The position numbers were made by a program, and so were the translations under genes. From CAZEQL01 sp964514415 (GTDB lineage: Bacteria > Chloroflexota > Dehalococcoidia > GIF9 > AB-539-J10), in contig CAZEQL010000028.1 of assembly GCA_964514415.1 (NCBI GenBank), forward strand, positions 1 to 15,339: a stretch of 15,339 nucleotides of DNA. Direction: 5' to 3'. A model generated the notes under the pieces. The model did not search any database and had not been told where the DNA came from. It saw only the letters and a program-made list of their open reading frames with translations. How positions within the stretch are numbered: position 1 is the first letter of the stretch; every line of letters starts with the position of its first letter. This document shows, in pieces, positions 13,366-15,339 of the stretch.

Positions 13366-13387
13366 TTGTGACGACAGTCTGTCACAA
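13366..13387. promoter_or_regulatory. operator-like inverted repeat between the AAA+ operon and the WYL unit
   Basis: TTGTGAC (13366-13372) and GTCACAA (13381-13387) are perfect 7-base arms around GACAGTCT. Inside is a second palindrome, GACAG-T-CTGTC (13373-13383). It lies in the divergent gap, close upstream of the AAA+ promoter. A related repeat, TTGTGAC-N9-GTCAC, lies just after the WYL gene (15211-15231). The WYL regulator encoded next door is the obvious candidate to bind it; this is inference. Confidence 0.5.
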
Positions 13388-13435
13388 AAATCGGCAGTTT
13401 TGTTATTTTTTCTCTCGGCTTGTACCTGCTACCTG

Positions 13436-13444
13436 TGATATGAT
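13436..13444 (+). promoter_or_regulatory. possible extended -10 promoter of the unknown-WYL gene pair
   Basis: TGATATGAT is a TG-extended near-consensus -10, with an expected start near 13451. It lies inside the longest open frame of the next gene, which supports the shorter start at ATG 13494. Confidence 0.3.
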
Positions 13445-13493
13445 TCGCGAAGAATCCCAAATACGAGAATTTGAAGCTAAGGAAGTTAGTCTT

Positions 13494-14219
13494 ATGATAG
13501 AACAAAAGTATGGCAGGCTTAGAATTCTTAGCAACGCAAAAAACAAGTTGGCCAGGTATAACAGCCAATATGAGCCAGTGAGGGAGTATTATCTAGATGT
13601 TCTTAGAGCCAGAGGAAATAACAAGTCGCTTATCGGACCGATTGGGAAGGTTAGCATGGGCTCTCTTGGAAAAGTAGAAAAAGCGCTAAGATCCTACCTT
13701 CGGATGGACAGGGGTGGGATGATGGAGGTAAACAAGGAAGGGTCGTCGTTCACTGAGAGGCTTAATAGAAAACTACGAAGGGACGACATAAGGGTGATTT
13801 TGAGAAAACTTCGAGACGTGCACATTCTTTCGCCGGGGCTACATCAATATGAACCAGATGCACGACATCTATATGAGTGTCTTTCTGCCCCAGGTGAAGA
13901 GGGGCTAGCTAAGGAGAATAAGAGCTTCTGTGTCGGTGCGACAAAAATAATGCACTGCCTTTTCCCCGAACTCTTTGTTATGCTGGACAAAGAGATGGCT
14001 AAAGCCTTGTATCACAATGGTTACCGTGATAGAAAGGGGAAGTATAATAACTTCACTACCTATTGGAAAGAAGCTATGCAGGCTTGCCACGATGAGCTGG
14101 AAGCATGGCGCGAAATCTATGGTAGCACCGACAGCCTGCTAGAATTGGATGGCGAGAGGCCAACCACATTAGTGAGAATCTTCGATAAATGTAGGCGGTA
14201 TTCGGTAGGCGCGAATTGA
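13494..14219 (+). CDS. protein of unknown function, operon partner of the WYL regulator
   Basis: A soluble, basic protein of 241 residues from ATG 13494, which has AAGGA 10 bases upstream. The frame is open back to GTG 13362 (285 codons), but the extra part is low in credible protein character and overlaps the predicted operator and promoter. The N-terminal half is rich in Lys and Arg. Residues 145-172 hold a distinctive segment, FCVGATKIMHCLFPEL then FVMLDKEMAKAL. This follows a K-x2-H-x3-P-x2-F-x3-D pattern that I have seen in uncharacterised helical proteins but cannot name. No signal peptide, membrane helix or nuclease motif is obvious. The stop is 16 bases before the WYL gene, so the two are almost surely co-transcribed. 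It diverges from the AAA+ operon. Confidence 0.65.
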   Translation: MIEQKYGRLRILSNAKNKLARYNSQYEPVREYYLDVLRARGNNKSLIGPIGKVSMGSLGKVEKALRSYLRMDRGGMMEVNKEGSSFTERLNRKLRRDDIRVILRKLRDVHILSPGLHQYEPDARHLYECLSAPGEEGLAKENKSFCVGATKIMHCLFPELFVMLDKEMAKALYHNGYRDRKGKYNNFTTYWKEAMQACHDELEAWREIYGSTDSLLELDGERPTTLVRIFDKCRRYSVGAN

Positions 14220-14235
14220 AGCATTCGGAGGTAGA

Positions 14236-15207
14236 GTGAAAAAGCGTAAAACAGACCGAACAGCGCGCGTGCTTAATGTAATGCATCTCCTCTACCAAAA
14301 TCCCGGAGGCTTACCGGTGCAGAAAATAGCCGATTTGTGTGGCGTTAAAAAGAGGACTACTTACCGTGATCTCAAGGCTCTTGAGTCTGACATGGGCATC
14401 CCCATCTCACAGGATGGTAGCAAGCGCGGCATTGTCGAAGGTTACTTTCTCCCTCCTATCCACTTTACTTTGCCTGAAGCCTTGAATATCTTCCTTGCCT
14501 CTAGGCTGATGCTTAATTATGTTCATAGATATGACCCTAATGTAGCTTCGACTTTCACCAAGCTAAACTCCATAGTCCCGCCTCCGCTAAGAGACCAAAT
14601 TCAGAAGACTATGGAATGGATGCAGAAACAACCAAAGGACGAAAAGTATCTGCGTATTCTGGCGACTCTCGCTGAGGCGTGGATATCACAGCACCAGGTT
14701 AAGATATCCTATCAGGCACTATCCGAGAAAGAGGCAACTGAGCGCACTATTGAGCCATATTTTATTGAGCCAGCGGCGCCGGGGCACTCCAGCTATGTTA
14801 TCGCCTACTGCCACCGCACCAAGTCCCTACGCACCTTTAAGGTAGAACGCATAGAAGCTATACAGGCAAGCTCCGACCCTTATGTTATACCACCTGACTT
14901 TGATGTCAATGCTTACCTTGGCTCATCCTGGGGTATTGTCGTAAAGGATGAGGTTGAAACCATTAAACTCAGGTTTATCCCACAAATAGCCAGGATTATG
15001 GAAGAGACCATATGGCATCCATCACAAGTGCTGGAGCGTCAAAGCGACGGCTCCATAATAATGACACTGAGCGTTACCAACACGGTGGAGCTTTATTCCT
15101 GGATATTAGGGTGGGGAGAGAAGGTGGAAATTCTGGAGCCAGAGGAACTTCGCAAACGTGTAGCCCGAACAGCTACAGCCATGCTGGATGTCTATAAAAG
15201 GAAATAG
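14236..15207 (+). CDS. WYL-domain transcriptional regulator (HTH-WYL-WCX)
   Basis: A 323-residue regulator. Residues 8-55 form a DeoR-type winged helix-turn-helix (LPVQKIADLCGVKKRTTYRDLKALE). Residues 140-215 form the WYL domain, with SYVIAYC (186-192) in the place of the WYL core and the conserved RTFKVERIEAI (199-209). Residues 235-323 fit the WCX dimerisation extension (WGIVVKD, IKLRFIP, WILGWGEKVEILEPEELRKRV). WYL proteins are known to sense nucleic acid or nucleotide ligands and often control DNA-damage or phage-defence genes. GGAGGT (14227-14232) sits just before GTG 14236. The short gap to the unknown gene makes a two-gene operon. Likely targets are its own operon and the divergent AAA+ operon, through the inverted repeat between them. 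Confidence 0.9.
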   Translation: MKKRKTDRTARVLNVMHLLYQNPGGLPVQKIADLCGVKKRTTYRDLKALESDMGIPISQDGSKRGIVEGYFLPPIHFTLPEALNIFLASRLMLNYVHRYDPNVASTFTKLNSIVPPPLRDQIQKTMEWMQKQPKDEKYLRILATLAEAWISQHQVKISYQALSEKEATERTIEPYFIEPAAPGHSSYVIAYCHRTKSLRTFKVERIEAIQASSDPYVIPPDFDVNAYLGSSWGIVVKDEVETIKLRFIPQIARIMEETIWHPSQVLERQSDGSIIMTLSVTNTVELYSWILGWGEKVEILEPEELRKRVARTATAMLDVYKRK

Positions 15208-15210
15208 CAT

Positions 15211-15231
15211 TTGTGACAATCTAGCTGTCAC
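15211..15231. promoter_or_regulatory. second TTGTGAC / GTCAC inverted repeat
   Basis: TTGTGAC (15211-15217), 9 bases, GTCAC (15227-15231). It repeats the half-sites of the divergent-gap palindrome and starts 4 bases after the WYL stop codon. It could be an operator of the next gene outside the window, or a weak hairpin ending the WYL transcript; no T-run follows. The 57 bases after it hold nothing I can identify. Confidence 0.4.
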
Positions 15232-15288
15232 TGGCATGTGCTATGCTGTAATTTAGTTTATAGTACCCTGCAAGGATAACTACACTAT

Positions 15289-15339
15289 GTCATTGCGAGG
15301 AGCATAGCGACGAAGCAATCTGATTAGGCGATGAGATTG
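15289..15339. repeat. interspersed repeat beginning GTCATTGCGAG (cut by window edge)
   Basis: From GTCATTGCGAG to the edge, the sequence GGAGCATAGCGACGAAGCAATCT matches, in inverse orientation, the right half of the element at 11323-11390 with one difference. It is therefore a second copy of the same family, and its far end lies outside the window. Confidence 0.8.

Noticed and set aside
13362..13493. N-terminal extension of the unknown gene from GTG 13362
   Set aside because: The extension overlaps the operator-like repeat and a possible promoter and has no ribosome site. ATG 13494 has one.
1..15339. Archaeal origin of the window, suggested by sepS-pscS and NfeD-slipin
   Set aside because: hisZ, stand-alone CinA_C, TATAAT-type promoters and Shine-Dalgarno sites with GTG/TTG starts fit a bacterium better.

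Overview
The window is a stretch of bacterial chromosome, most likely from an uncultured Chloroflexota (Dehalococcoidia-type) genome. Bacterial signs are hisZ beside hisG, a stand-alone CinA C-terminal (PncC) protein, several sigma70-like promoters (TTGCCA-N17-TATACT and extended -10 sites), Shine-Dalgarno sequences, GTG/TTG starts and ATGA gene overlaps. The lineage guess rests on an adjacent sepS-pscS pair (tRNA-dependent cysteine synthesis). In bacteria this pair is known to me only from Chloroflexi and some candidate phyla such as Parcubacteria. The short inverted repeats starting GTCATTGCGAG between genes fit, but do not prove, the same origin. No tRNA, rRNA, CRISPR array or transposase gene was recognised.

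Layout. (1) 1-2316, minus: hisZ followed by a partial hisG that holds one complete and one incomplete HisG-like unit in a single frame. (2) 2464-5472, plus: a membrane NfeD protease, a small protein duplicating its C-terminal tail, a slipin/stomatin protein, and a probable iron-sulfur flavoprotein. (3) 5503-6438, minus: pyrD (dihydroorotate dehydrogenase, class 1B). (4) 6510-7244, plus: a RimI-like GNAT acetyltransferase with an insertion. (5) 7256-10633, minus: pncC, then sepS and pscS, which overlap by 23 bases. (6) 10634-11429: a repeat-rich zone around an internally deleted metallo-beta-lactamase-fold gene that still has a promoter and an open frame. (7) 11430-13311, minus: an apparent three-gene operon of an AAA+ ATPase, a 63-residue charged protein and a 75-residue membrane protein ending in four nonapeptide repeats. 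(8) 13494-15207, plus and divergent from (7): an unrecognised 241-residue protein and a WYL-domain transcription regulator. (9) The window ends in another copy of the interspersed repeat.

How the genes work together. SepRS charges tRNA-Cys with O-phosphoserine and SepCysS converts it to Cys-tRNA, so this organism may make its protein cysteine on tRNA. HisZ and HisG catalyse the first step of histidine synthesis. NfeD and slipin are known membrane partners. The best candidate for an undescribed system is 11430-15207: an AAA+ ATPase with two small YVP-motif proteins, facing an unknown protein plus a WYL regulator. An inverted repeat with TTGTGAC and GTCAC half-sites lies in the divergent promoter region, and a similar one follows the WYL gene.
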